Origin: Bacillus sp. 123MFChir2
Lineage (GTDB): Bacteria > Bacillota > Bacilli > Bacillales > Bacillaceae_G
Assembly (NCBI RefSeq): GCF_000383235.1
Contig: NZ_KB910939.1
Coordinates: 1-64,000, forward strand
Direction of reading: 5' to 3'
Length of the DNA stretch: 64,000 nt
The position numbers and the translations under genes are program-made. Shown here piece after piece: positions 24,237 to 32,787 of the stretch (positions are counted from its first letter, which is position 1; each line of letters starts with the position of its first letter). Below the pieces are notes generated by a model. It saw nothing but the letters and a program-made list of their open reading frames with translations, searched no databases and was not told the DNA's origin.

Positions 24237-25706
24237 ATGAACGGCGCAACTACTAACGTTACCTCTACAGCTACAAATCAATCTGCACAAACAACTAACG
24301 AACTTCGACGCGGATTAAAATCTCGTCACCTTACGATGATTTCTCTCGGTGGTACAATCGGTACCGGACTATTTCTTGCTAGCGGTGGTGTCATTCATAC
24401 AGCTGGCCCTGGTGGAGCTCTTATAGCATACGCTGCAATTGGAATTATGGTTTATTTTTTAATGACAAGCTTAGCTGAATTAGCAGCGTACATGCCTGTT
24501 GCTGGATCTTTCAGCACATATGCGACAAAATTTGTTGATCCATCGCTTGGATTCGCATTAGGTTGGAATTACTGGTATAACTGGGCAATCACGATTGCTG
24601 CTGAACTTGCAGCCGTAACATTAATTATGAAGTTTTGGTTCCCAAATACACCTTCCCTTCTTTGGAGTGGCATTTGCTTAGTCATTATGTTTCTTTTAAA
24701 TTACTTATCTGTTAAAGGATTTGGTGAAGCTGAATATTGGTTCGCACTTATTAAAGTAGTTACCGTTATTATCTTTTTAATTGTTGGATTTATGATGATT
24801 TTTGGCATTATGGGTGGCGAGCCTGTTGGATTTAAAAACTTTACTGTTGCAGACGCACCATTTAACGGTGGTATTATGGCAATCATCGGCGTATTTATGG
24901 CGGCTGGTTTCTCATTTCAAGGAACTGAATTATTAGGTGTAGCTGCTGGTGAAACTGCCGATCCAGAGCGTAGTATTCCAAAAGCAATTCGCTCAATCTT
25001 TTGGCGTATTCTATTATTTTACATCTTTGCAATTCTTGTTATCGGTCTATTGATCCCTTATACAACTGATAGTCTTGCAGCAAGTGACGTAACAGTAAGT
25101 CCATTTACACTTATATTTGAAAAAGCAGGGGTTGCATTTGCTGCTTCTGTTATGAACGCCGTTATTTTAACTGCAGTTTTATCTGCCGGTAATTCAGGAA
25201 TGTACGCATCAACTCGTATGCTTTGGGATTTAGCAAGACAAGGAAAAGCACCGAAATTTTTAGGGAAATTAAATAGTCGCGGCGTACCTGTTAACGCGTT
25301 AATCGCAACTTCAGTAGTTGGTTGTGTCGCTTTCCTAGCTTCCTTATTTGGCGACGGTGTAGTATATATTTGGTTATTAAATGCATCTGGAATGTCTGGA
25401 TTTATTGCATGGGTCGGAATCGCTATTAGTCATTATCGTTTCCGAAAAGCATATATTGCACAAGGAAAAGATTTAAATGATTTACCGTATAAAGCAAAAT
25501 GGTTCCCATTTGGTCCAATTTTCGCATTTGCACTTTGTATCATTGTCATTTTAGGGCAAAATTACGGAGCGTTTATGGGCGAGTCTATCGATTGGAACGG
25601 TGTACTTGTTTCCTATATCGGCCTACCTCTCTTCCTTGCGCTATGGTTAGGATATAAATTTACAAAGAAAACAAAAGTAATTCCTCTTGATAAAGTAGAA
25701 CTTTAA
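24237..25706 (+). CDS. lysP: Lysine-specific permease (APC superfamily)
   Basis: 489 residues and about 12 membrane helices of the amino acid-polyamine-organocation superfamily, AAT family. The first helix motif SLGGTIGTGLFLASG, the AELAAYMPVAGSFSTYATKF segment and FQGTELLGVAAGETADPERS are those of LysP proteins. It imports lysine with protons. The start is ATG 24237, 8 bases after AAGGAG; the upstream frame runs back into the riboswitch terminator and is not coding. Control by the L-box in front supports lysine as substrate. Confidence 0.93.
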   Translation: MNGATTNVTSTATNQSAQTTNELRRGLKSRHLTMISLGGTIGTGLFLASGGVIHTAGPGGALIAYAAIGIMVYFLMTSLAELAAYMPVAGSFSTYATKFVDPSLGFALGWNYWYNWAITIAAELAAVTLIMKFWFPNTPSLLWSGICLVIMFLLNYLSVKGFGEAEYWFALIKVVTVIIFLIVGFMMIFGIMGGEPVGFKNFTVADAPFNGGIMAIIGVFMAAGFSFQGTELLGVAAGETADPERSIPKAIRSIFWRILLFYIFAILVIGLLIPYTTDSLAASDVTVSPFTLIFEKAGVAFAASVMNAVILTAVLSAGNSGMYASTRMLWDLARQGKAPKFLGKLNSRGVPVNALIATSVVGCVAFLASLFGDGVVYIWLLNASGMSGFIAWVGIAISHYRFRKAYIAQGKDLNDLPYKAKWFPFGPIFAFALCIIVILGQNYGAFMGESIDWNGVLVSYIGLPLFLALWLGYKFTKKTKVIPLDKVEL

Positions 25707-25767
25707 TCTAGTGGAGATTCTTCATCCCCTGCTAATTATCGGCTCTTACTGCCTGTTAATAAGTGAT

Positions 25768-25803
25768 AAAGGTTAGCCAACACAATGGTGTTGGCTAACC
25801 TTT
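25768..25803 (+). terminator. Terminator of lysP
   Basis: Perfect 16-bp arms (25768-25783 and 25788-25803) with an AATG loop and a T-run; bidirectional, also serving trmO. Confidence 0.95.
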
Positions 25804-25814
25804 TATCTATTAAA

Positions 25815-26276
25815 TCATTTCCAATAATCTTTCATTAAATCGATAGACCAATTTGCTTGTCTAATTTCATTCTTTGGAAGAAACTCCTTCATTACAGGTT
25901 TAATATCAATGATAGGTGTTCCATCAATTGCATCTAATCCTTTCACCACTAATTTCTTGCCAGTATGCTCTATTAATTCAACTGTAGTTATACCCAATTT
26001 ATTCGGTCTATTTTTCCCTCTCTGCGAAAAAATTCCGACTTTCGGAAAATTAACATTATTCCTCGGATGCCTTGCTTCATAATGAATTTTATCATCAGAT
26101 ACTTTGTCAAAATAAAAAATTATTTCTAAGTGTGAAAAATCTTCTATTCCTTGTAATGCAGATTCATTTAATTCATCAGTTAGTTTGACTTCTGACACAA
26201 CACTACCCCAATTATCATCTTTCATCTCTTTACGAGAATTATGAACATATGCAACTGGATTCATTATAATTTCCAT
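25815..26276 (-). CDS. trmO: tRNA (N6-threonylcarbamoyladenosine37-N6)-methyltransferase TrmO
   Basis: 153 residues forming the TsaA/TrmO beta-barrel. Motifs are NPVAYVHNSRKEM at the start, LQGIEDFSHLEIIFYFDKV, the SAM-site stretch HPRNNVNFPKVGIFSQRGKN with RPN, and LDAIDGTPIIDIKP. The enzyme uses SAM to N6-methylate t6A37 of tRNA-Thr. Bacillus versions lack the C-terminal extension of E. coli TrmO, as here. The start is ATG 26276 after GGGAGGG. The family is firm; the exact function is assigned by similarity. Confidence 0.85.
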   Translation of the reverse strand: MEIIMNPVAYVHNSRKEMKDDNWGSVVSEVKLTDELNESALQGIEDFSHLEIIFYFDKVSDDKIHYEARHPRNNVNFPKVGIFSQRGKNRPNKLGITTVELIEHTGKKLVVKGLDAIDGTPIIDIKPVMKEFLPKNEIRQANWSIDLMKDYWK

Positions 26277-26334
26277 GTAAATCCCTCCCGAAAGTTCTTT
26301 TTTCATTATATAAGAGATTTAACTATAAAAAAAT

Positions 26335-26535
26335 TCAGTTTTTTTTAATTAGTTCAATAAGTTTTACTAATAATCTACTAAACCAAATACTTACCCAAAA
26401 ATCCTTTCCATCAATAATTGATATTATCTCACTAATAGAGGGGCTTATTAAACTCAAATCATCTTTCTTACTATCGAAAGCACGAATATGTATGGCATTA
26501 TATTTAGTAAAAATATTATTTTGAACTGCGCTCAT
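26335..26535 (-). CDS. Small protein of unknown function
   Basis: 66 residues with an excellent ribosome site (AAGGAGG, 7 bases before ATG 26535), so it is probably real. It has a hydrophobic C-terminal stretch (FWVSIWFSRLLVKLIELI) followed by KKN, perhaps an amphipathic membrane-associated helix. It lies between the P-loop kinase and trmO on the same strand. I recognise no family. Confidence 0.6.
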   Translation of the reverse strand: MSAVQNNIFTKYNAIHIRAFDSKKDDLSLISPSISEIISIIDGKDFWVSIWFSRLLVKLIELIKKN

Positions 26536-26617
26536 ATATATCCTCCTTTTGTTTATGGTTTATTACTAAAGAAACAATACTTTTTATATCGATTATTGAA
26601 TTTTCAAAACACAGCAC

Positions 26618-26650
26618 AAACAACGCATGGAAAAACGAAATGCGTTGTTT
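26618..26650 (-). terminator. Terminator of the P-loop kinase gene
   Basis: Perfect 11-bp arms (26618-26628 and 26640-26650) with an 11-base loop, 9 bases past the stop codon. The T-run on the minus strand is short (TTTGTG). Confidence 0.7.
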
Positions 26651-26658
26651 GTTTTATT

Positions 26659-27252
26659 TTATCCTTTTAGCACCAAATCAGCATGTTTGTCAGGAGCTTC
26701 CGTATTTACATAAAATTCTTCAGCTTTCCAATACCTATTTTCAAATTTCGCAATGTTCTTTTGAGTATCTTCACTTTCACGAAGAAACCTCATACTTCTT
26801 GGACAATCTAGATATATAACATAATCATAGAAGCTTCTCCACTCTTTTCGCTGAAGAAAAACACCTTCTATTATGATAACACATGCATTAGAAAGCTGAA
26901 TTTCCTTCTTACTATGTGTGTCAGATTCATCATCATAAACAGGAAGAGCAAGATGGTTAGAGGATTTTAGTTTACTGAAAAAATTACGACTTAACCAATC
27001 CGTATCCCATTGTAAATTGTAATACTCATACCATTCCTCATTCCCTGTATTATAACGTTTTTCACGCTGGACAATATAATCATCTATGTGAAAGACATGA
27101 AACGAGATGTTCTTTTCTTTCATATTTTGACTAAGTTTTTCTACGAGTGTTGTTTTACCAGAACGGCTTAAGCCATCTATCCCTAAAATAAACCGATCCC
27201 CTTTGTTGATATTCTTAATTATGTCCAGTAAAATTCTTTCATTCTCCTCCAA
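26659..27252 (-). CDS. P-loop kinase of the uridine kinase/AAA type
   Basis: 197 residues. The P-loop is GLSRSGKT (residues 27-34) after strand RFILGIDG. HVFHIDDYIVQREKRYNTG resembles the substrate loop of uridine/pantothenate kinases, and VIIIEGVFLQRKEW is the Walker B-like strand. It probably phosphorylates a nucleoside or similar small molecule. The start is a TTG at 27252 preceded by GGGGAGAG; the ATG inside the next codons is out of frame. Single gene with its own terminator. Confidence 0.75.
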   Translation of the reverse strand: MEENERILLDIIKNINKGDRFILGIDGLSRSGKTTLVEKLSQNMKEKNISFHVFHIDDYIVQREKRYNTGNEEWYEYYNLQWDTDWLSRNFFSKLKSSNHLALPVYDDESDTHSKKEIQLSNACVIIIEGVFLQRKEWRSFYDYVIYLDCPRSMRFLRESEDTQKNIAKFENRYWKAEEFYVNTEAPDKHADLVLKG

Positions 27253-27344
27253 GCTACTCTCCCCTTTGAAAACAATCTCTTTGTTAGTAACAGCGGTGGA
27301 ACTTTAAAGAGATACAAACATATACGATTTACATTAGCATGTAA

Positions 27345-28094
27345 TTACTCCGTCTTTTCATTATCTGCTAATATTCCCTTCACAAATTCCCCAATTGTTT
27401 CATGAAATACATAATCAAAATATTGTTCTTGTCCTGTTTGTTCATTATTAACAAGTATTGTTGTTGCTCCTATTTCTCGCTTTACTATTTGCGGAAAGGA
27501 TGCCACAGGCTGTACTTTCAACGACGTTCCCATCACAATTAATACATCCGTTTCATATAACCTTTCAATTGCCTTTTGAAATTGCGGTAATGTATCTCCA
27601 TATAACACAACATCTGGATTCAAAATGAAATTACACTTTTCACAGCGCGGCACTTTATGTTCAATCATATATTGTAAGTTGTATTGCACACGGCATTTCG
27701 GACAATGAGCAGATTGAAGCGTACCATGCAAATTAATAACACGTGTACTCCCGCTCAATTGATGAAGGCCATCAATATTTTGTGTTAACACTACAATATC
27801 TTTTCCCGCCTGCTCTAACTGCGCAAGAAACGCATGTCCTTCATTCGGTTTATATTGATGGAATGTATCAATTTGAAAAATTACTTTATAATGTTTCCAA
27901 AATTCTTTTGGATTTCGATTATAATATCCTCTTGATAAATACATTTCTACCTTTGCATCTGCATACAAACCATTTGCTGATCGAAAGTCTGGAATTCCAC
28001 TCTCTGTACTTGCACCTGCTCCGGTTAACACTGTAATTTTCTTGGCATTGTTAATAATAGAACACACTTCTCCATAATGCTGCACAACATTCAC
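27345..28094 (-). CDS. SIR2-family NAD-dependent protein deacylase (sirtuin)
   Basis: 249 residues with all sirtuin marks: LTGAGASTESGIPDFRS (GAGAS at 25-29), TQNIDGLH (about 104-111), catalytic H123 in LHG, a zinc ribbon of C131, C134, C151 and C154, and GTSLKVQPVASF. It removes acetyl groups from lysines using NAD+. The start is uncertain: GTG 28094 overlaps its ribosome site, while GTG 28085 lies 5 bases after AGAGGTGA and may be the true start. Single gene. Confidence 0.92.
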   Translation of the reverse strand: MNVVQHYGEVCSIINNAKKITVLTGAGASTESGIPDFRSANGLYADAKVEMYLSRGYYNRNPKEFWKHYKVIFQIDTFHQYKPNEGHAFLAQLEQAGKDIVVLTQNIDGLHQLSGSTRVINLHGTLQSAHCPKCRVQYNLQYMIEHKVPRCEKCNFILNPDVVLYGDTLPQFQKAIERLYETDVLIVMGTSLKVQPVASFPQIVKREIGATTILVNNEQTGQEQYFDYVFHETIGEFVKGILADNEKTE

Positions 28095-28215
28095 CTCTAT
28101 GTATCATTCTTTTTACATTATAACAGGCATTCATAATAACTTGGAAATATTTCCTTACTAAGTTTTGTCAGCTAATTCTTAAATTTTGGTTGCACATCCT
28201 CAAGATAAAAATAAA

Positions 28216-28245
28216 AAAGAATCAAAACTCAAAATGAGTTTTGAT
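28216..28245 (-). terminator. Terminator of the signal peptidase gene
   Basis: Perfect 11-bp arms (28221-28231 and 28235-28245), AAA loop, T-run TCTTTTTTA on the minus strand, 15 bases after the stop. Confidence 0.88.
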
Positions 28246-28260
28246 CCCTTCCAAAAACGA

Positions 28261-28803
28261 TTATAGTGCCCTAGCATGCTGCAATGGCCAAAATATCGCT
28301 GAACCTTTCCCAACAATTTGTTCTTCAGAGACAAATCCAAATGCTCGGCTATCTTTAGATACTTGACGATTATCCCCTAGTACAAATACAGAACCTTCTG
28401 GAACAGTTTTCTTCCCTGTTATCCCTTCTAATGTAAAATCAGGAGTTAATACCTCTCCAGATATCTGCTTTTTATATTCATCTAAATATGGTTCAGTAAC
28501 TGCTTTACCGTTTACATATAAAATATCGTGTTTATATTCGATTGTGTCTCCTGGTAACCCAATTACTCGTTTCACTAAATCATGACCTTCATTCCCATGA
28601 AAAACGATAATTTCAAAACGATCTAACCCTTGTATACTATAGCCAATTTTATTTACAACCATTCTCTCATTGTTTTCTAGCGTTGGCATCATAGATTCTC
28701 CTTGCACAAGCGATGGTGTAAATAAAAATGCCCGACAAACAAATGCAATAATTAAAGCTAAAGCAATACTTTTAACCCATGACATAATCTCACTCTTTTT
28801 CAT
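28261..28803 (-). CDS. Type I signal peptidase
   Basis: 180 residues anchored by one N-terminal helix (SIALALIIAFVCRAFLF). The catalytic serine S37 is in GESMMPTL and the general base K78 in LVKRVIGLPGD. Box E is GDNRQVSKDSRAFGFV. It cleaves signal peptides of exported pre-proteins on the outer face of the membrane and is one of several SipS-like enzymes expected in Bacillus. AGGAGATAGG lies before ATG 28803. Single gene. Confidence 0.93.
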   Translation of the reverse strand: MKKSEIMSWVKSIALALIIAFVCRAFLFTPSLVQGESMMPTLENNERMVVNKIGYSIQGLDRFEIIVFHGNEGHDLVKRVIGLPGDTIEYKHDILYVNGKAVTEPYLDEYKKQISGEVLTPDFTLEGITGKKTVPEGSVFVLGDNRQVSKDSRAFGFVSEEQIVGKGSAIFWPLQHARAL

Positions 28804-28827
28804 CTATTCCCTATCTCCTTTAAGAAC

Positions 28828-29029
28828 TATATAAATGCAAATTTAAAAAACGACATAATAACCCCTTGCTTTTTTGGGAAGGACGAGAGCGTCTAGCCAT
28901 GCATAGTAGCGGTCAGGGCCTTTCCCTGCCACATGCGAGGTTAACAACAAAAGGAGCAGGCAAGTAGCGGCTTTATTTCATTCTGCATAACCGCGACTTA
29001 ATGTCGAAAAATTAAAATGAATTTATATA
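28828..29029. repeat. TATATAAAT-ended intergenic repeat, copy B (full length)
   Basis: 202 bases bounded by TATATAAAT (28828-28836) and ATTTATATA (29021-29029), a 9-bp terminal inverted repeat. The interior carries CATGCATAG..GCGGTCAG, CCTGCCACATGCGAGG and TGCATAACCGCGACTTAATGT, shared with copies A, C and D. Its right end supplies the last two codons and stop of the collapsed cutC gene. Confidence 0.8.
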
Positions 29030-29226
29030 GTCAGTTTTGCAATTTCTTGTATATTTTGAACAATAACTTCACCAAAGTACGATTTTCCTTCTCTCACCGC
29101 TGTACCTACGTGAGTTTGTGTAATCCCTGTATCATTCAATAATTGTTGTACATTCTCTTTCGTCACACCACCGCCACGCTCAATCCGTTTGGCATCTTCT
29201 AAACATGTTGCGATGACTTCTAGCAT
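29023..29226 (-). pseudogene. cutC: cutC collapsed by an internal in-frame deletion
   Basis: The 67-codon frame begins exactly like CutC (MLEVIATCLEDAKRIERGG) and continues with the CutC C-terminal region (GGVTKENVQQLLNDTG then HVGTAVREGKSYFG). The first 19 residues are thus joined to the last 50 or so, and about 150 residues of the TIM barrel are missing. The joint falls in a run of glycine codons, suggesting recombination between short repeats. The final TI and stop come from the adjacent repeat. The ribosome site (GGGAG) is intact, but no functional copper-homeostasis barrel can form. Confidence 0.8.
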
Positions 29227-29286
29227 TTGTTAACTCCCTTTTGTACATTGTCCATTTTTATTATATACGAAAAAGGAAAGTAGTAC

Positions 29287-30438
29287 CTATTTTTTAACAT
29301 CAAAATCTTGCAAAGCATGTTGTGCTAATAGCGAAATTGTCATATCATCCATTGGAGGATTATGAAGACCAGCGCGTACATGCAAATAATAACGGTGTAA
29401 TGGATTTTTTTCAGATAAACTCCTTGCTCCGACGATACGCATCGCCTTATCCACAATAGAAATCGCAGCATTTGTCACCGTATACTTCACAGCTGCCATC
29501 TCGGCTTGCATACACTGTTTATCTTCTTCATAGCGCTTTGCAACACTATATAAAAAAGAACGAGCTTGCATCATCTCTAATTCTATTTCTCCTATTAATC
29601 TTTGCACATTTGGCACCATCGCTATCGGAGCCTTCAAACTATTTGGTTGATATGTTGCAGCAAATTGCAAAGCATACCGCCGTGCCGCCTCTGCAATTCC
29701 GAGATAACAAGCTGGAATGTGCAAAAGCCACCCTCTTCTCTTTTCTGTACTACGCGGTGAAATTTCCTCAACAAAATATTTATATGGAACTGCTACTTGT
29801 TCTAAAATCAAATCATGGCTTGCTGTACCTCGCATAGCTACACAATCCCATGTTTCTTCAATTGAGACACCCTCTGTAGTACGTGGAACAAGAAATTCTC
29901 CTATTTCTTCTGTCCCTTCGATAGATGCAGAAACTAAAAAATAATCTAATACTGGTGCCATTGTTGTAAATGTTTTTCTTCCAGAAATAATCCAATTATC
30001 TCCTTTTCGTACCGCTGTTGTCTCTAGTTTTCCTCCTCTTGTCGGACTCCCTGTGTTTCGTTCCGTGGCCGCTCGATTTATAAGCGCTCCGTTCTTCACC
30101 TGCTTACAAAGCCAAGAAAACAATTTTTTATCCCATGAACGATTTTCAGAAAGTTCATGTATAATCCCAAGATGCCACCCCATACATAGTGCCGTCGCAC
30201 CATCACCCTGTGCAATATATTCTTGAAATAATAAAAGATCATACAAGGACATTCCTAAACCACCTTCGTCCTTCGGAACTGTCCAGGATGTATACCCAAT
30301 TCCTTTTAAATCTTTTACATTTTCAAAAGGAAATGAATACAATTTATCTAACTGCTGCTCTCTGTTTGAAAATAGAGTGATATATGGTTGTAATTCACTA
30401 AGCCGCTTTTTTTGCTCTTTCGTTCTTACAAAATCCAT
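29287..30438 (-). CDS. Acyl-CoA dehydrogenase family protein
   Basis: 383 residues with the three-part ACAD fold: N-terminal helices (GIGYTSWTVPKDEGGLGMSL), a middle beta domain (AATERNTGSPTRGGKLETTA, GRKTFTTMAPVLDYFLV, ETWDCVAMRGTASHDLILE) and a C-terminal four-helix bundle (MRIVGARSLSEKNPLHRYY). It is FAD-linked and oxidises an acyl-CoA or, as in some members, a nitro or sulfur compound. The catalytic glutamate position is not obvious. The start is ATG 30438 after GAAAGGG; the GTG 18 bases earlier is less likely. Confidence 0.85.
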   Translation of the reverse strand: MDFVRTKEQKKRLSELQPYITLFSNREQQLDKLYSFPFENVKDLKGIGYTSWTVPKDEGGLGMSLYDLLLFQEYIAQGDGATALCMGWHLGIIHELSENRSWDKKLFSWLCKQVKNGALINRAATERNTGSPTRGGKLETTAVRKGDNWIISGRKTFTTMAPVLDYFLVSASIEGTEEIGEFLVPRTTEGVSIEETWDCVAMRGTASHDLILEQVAVPYKYFVEEISPRSTEKRRGWLLHIPACYLGIAEAARRYALQFAATYQPNSLKAPIAMVPNVQRLIGEIELEMMQARSFLYSVAKRYEEDKQCMQAEMAAVKYTVTNAAISIVDKAMRIVGARSLSEKNPLHRYYLHVRAGLHNPPMDDMTISLLAQHALQDFDVKK

Positions 30439-30610
30439 TTCATCAACCCTTTCCACGTCATCCTAAAATTATATGCATACAATTCCCTTTAGTTATTACA
30501 CAACAAAAATTTCGTTTATAGATTTTTCCCTTTACTTATTCTTTTCCCCAAACATATTAATCTACATCTCAATTATCCCGCTGTTCCGACAGGAAAACAG
30601 TGTTTTGAAC

Positions 30611-30641
30611 AAAAAAGATATCCTAAAACATTGGGATATCT
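30611..30641 (-). terminator. Terminator of the ydcF-like gene
   Basis: Arms 30616-30623 and 30634-30641 (8 bp) with a 10-base loop and a T6 run on the minus strand, a few bases past the stop at 30645. Confidence 0.8.
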
Positions 30642-30644
30642 CCT

Positions 30645-31274
30645 TTATTCATCACCCTTCAAAGACTTAGCAGGTAAGGATGCAACATAACCAATATAAG
30701 AACATAACTCTTTAAAAAAGAACGGTAACTCTGTGTCTAGGCTGCGATAAGCAGACGTTGGTGTTGGTGAAGAATAGGCATCCATACCGAGGTGCTTAGC
30801 AATTTGCATTGCTCGTTTCATATGAAGCGGATCACTTACAACTGTATACGTTTGTATGCCATGTTCTTTTCCAATCTGAAGGGCATTTTTTAAATTCTCT
30901 TCTGTAAAACGCGACTCCGTTTCAATTAAAATATCTTCATCCTTCACACCCTGCTTTAATGCATATATTTTTGACGTACGTGCTTCTTCTAATTCTGTTT
31001 CAAACTTCGTACCACCTGTAAAAATAATTTTTTTAACACTTCCATTTTGATAAAGAGAAATGGCATGATTAATTCTCTCACGAAGTACCGGTGACGGTTT
31101 TCCATTCCAAGAAGCCGCACCTAACACAACTGCCGCATCTGTATCAACTTGCTCTGTCTTAGAACGATAATGCCAAATATCATACGCCGCATAACCGACA
31201 AATACAATAATGGAACCAAGTATGAATAAGAGTGCCTGCACCACTCTTACTTTTATACTTCTTTTTTTCTTCAT
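30645..31274 (-). CDS. YdcF/SanA-like DUF218 protein
   Basis: 209 residues. One N-terminal membrane helix (VVQALLFILGSIIVFVGYAA) is followed by an extracellular DUF218 domain with DAAVVLGAASWNGKPSPVLR, IIFTGGTKFETELEEA, ETESRFTEENLKNAL and VVSDPLHMKRAM. This family includes SanA and ElyC, linked to envelope integrity, and has a Rossmann-like fold; the ligand is unknown. The start is the ATG 31274 after GGGGG. Single gene. Confidence 0.85.
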   Translation of the reverse strand: MKKKRSIKVRVVQALLFILGSIIVFVGYAAYDIWHYRSKTEQVDTDAAVVLGAASWNGKPSPVLRERINHAISLYQNGSVKKIIFTGGTKFETELEEARTSKIYALKQGVKDEDILIETESRFTEENLKNALQIGKEHGIQTYTVVSDPLHMKRAMQIAKHLGMDAYSSPTPTSAYRSLDTELPFFFKELCSYIGYVASLPAKSLKGDE

Positions 31275-31557
31275 AAACTTATAGCCCCCGTATTTCATAC
31301 ATACTTTATATAAAAATTCGCTTAATCAAATAATCGGTCAATTTGTTTTTTGAATTCATTTGAAAGAAGGTAGTTTTCTTAATAGCAGCTCTATAAAAGA
31401 GGTTTTTATGTCGTTCTTTTAACTTATACATAAGTAGTCTATTTACAATAACAATTTATATTTCTCTCAAACTCTCAACTTCTATATTGTAGCGAATTTT
31501 TCTGCATAATGGAATCATGAAACAAAAGTATATAAAATACGTAATCATTTTGTAAGA
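31275..31557. other. Gene-free spacer with a repeat-end remnant
   Basis: AT-rich. A stretch near 31399-31430 (GAGGTTTTTATGTCGTTC) resembles the right end of the TATATAAAT repeats but the rest of the element is missing. Nothing else is recognised. Confidence 0.4.
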
Positions 31558-31594
31558 AAAAAATGCCCCTTAGCATACTAGGAGACATTTCTGT
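31558..31594 (-). terminator. Terminator-like hairpin after a GNAT gene
   Basis: Imperfect 13-base arms AAATGCCCCTTAG and CTAGGAGACATTT, with a T-run on the minus strand, just past the stop at 31602. Confidence 0.6.
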
Positions 31595-31601
31595 TAAACT
31601 A

Positions 31602-32099
31602 TTATTTTAAAATCCAATATTTCATACGCTCTTCCTGTAACACACAACAAAAACCGGATTTTTCTAACACCCTCGCAGAAGCAGTATTACTTGTTAAACA
31701 TTCCGCTTTAATCGTAGTTACATTTTGTTGATTTAATAACCACTCCACAAGACCTTTTACCATCTCTGTAGCATATCCTTTTCCTTGATAATCCGGAACA
31801 ATACTATAGCCTATTTCAACAATCCCATTTACATCTGGACCACCTTTGCAACCCATATCACCAATAATTGTATGATCCTCTTTATGAATAATAAGACCAC
31901 TCCACTGGCTACTTTCTGGATTTTCTTGTAGTCGCTCTGCTATCCACGGTAAAATTTCTGCATAATCAGGCATAGGCCATTGCTTAGAAACTTTATAAGG
32001 AACTATTTTCGGAAGTTCCTCATTCCCTTGTATTGTAGCCTCTACTAATTCTAATGTGAATGAAATCATTTTTAAACGTTCGGTTTCTATATACGGCAT
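31602..32099 (-). CDS. RimJ/RimL-type GNAT acetyltransferase
   Basis: 165 residues: IETERLKMISFTLELVEATI at the start, the acetyl-CoA loop IVPDYQGKGYATEMV and the C-terminal SARVLEKSGF typical of RimJ-like enzymes. The substrate is unknown. GGGGGATAAAT lies before ATG 32099. It follows another GNAT gene with a 12-base gap and is cotranscribed with it. The two share the fold but differ in sequence, so this is not a fresh tandem duplication. Confidence 0.85.
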   Translation of the reverse strand: MPYIETERLKMISFTLELVEATIQGNEELPKIVPYKVSKQWPMPDYAEILPWIAERLQENPESSQWSGLIIHKEDHTIIGDMGCKGGPDVNGIVEIGYSIVPDYQGKGYATEMVKGLVEWLLNQQNVTTIKAECLTSNTASARVLEKSGFCCVLQEERMKYWILK

Positions 32100-32111
32100 A
32101 TTTATCCCCCT

Positions 32112-32690
32112 CTACCAATAACACTTTAATTTATTTTCTAATTGTTCTTTTACACTTGACCAATCTTCTGAAATAATACTATATACAACCGCATCCCTCA
32201 CATATCCATTTGGAAGTTGGCGTTCATTTCGCATTATCCCTTCTTTAACGGCTCCAAGTCTTTCAATTGCTCGCTGTGACTTTTCATTACGAGCATCCGT
32301 TTTAATTTGGACACGCAACATTCCTAGCTCTTCAAATGCATAACGAAGCATCATATATTTGCACTCTGTATTTACACTTGTACGTTGCACGGTTGGACTG
32401 TACCAAGTATGGCCAAGCTCTGTTGTTTTGCAATCCTTTGAAATATTGTATAGCCGCGTCGTTCCCACAATTTCATTTGTTGTTTGATCAATTACAGTAA
32501 ACGGCAGGTCAACTCCATTTTTATACTTTTCTATCGATTCTTCAACTAACATTTCCATGTCTTCCAAACAATCCATTTTCGCTATTAAATATGTCCAAAT
32601 ATCTGGGTGTTTTTCAATAATGGCGTACAATGGTCCTACATCACTTATAGATAATAATTGCAATTTTGCTCGATTATATATAAATTCCAT
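32112..32690 (-). CDS. RimJ/RimL-type GNAT acetyltransferase
   Basis: 192 residues with FTVIDQTTNEIVGTTRLYNI, ELGHTWYSPTVQRTSVNTEC in the acetyl-CoA region, RVQIKTDARNEKSQRAIERL and EGIMRNERQLPNGYVRDAV. The last two are hallmarks of the RimJ-like group that acts on protein N termini or related amines. The Q/R-x-x-G-x-A loop is replaced by QRTSVNTE, as in a known subgroup. The start is ATG 32690 after AGAGGAC. First gene of the GNAT pair. Confidence 0.82.
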   Translation of the reverse strand: MEFIYNRAKLQLLSISDVGPLYAIIEKHPDIWTYLIAKMDCLEDMEMLVEESIEKYKNGVDLPFTVIDQTTNEIVGTTRLYNISKDCKTTELGHTWYSPTVQRTSVNTECKYMMLRYAFEELGMLRVQIKTDARNEKSQRAIERLGAVKEGIMRNERQLPNGYVRDAVVYSIISEDWSSVKEQLENKLKCYW

Positions 32691-32787
32691 AAAATAGTCC
32701 TCTTTTCTTTCCATCTCTATTATATAATAATATTAATTATATAAATTTTCAAAAATATCTAATTAAAGAAACTTAGGGGAATATATT

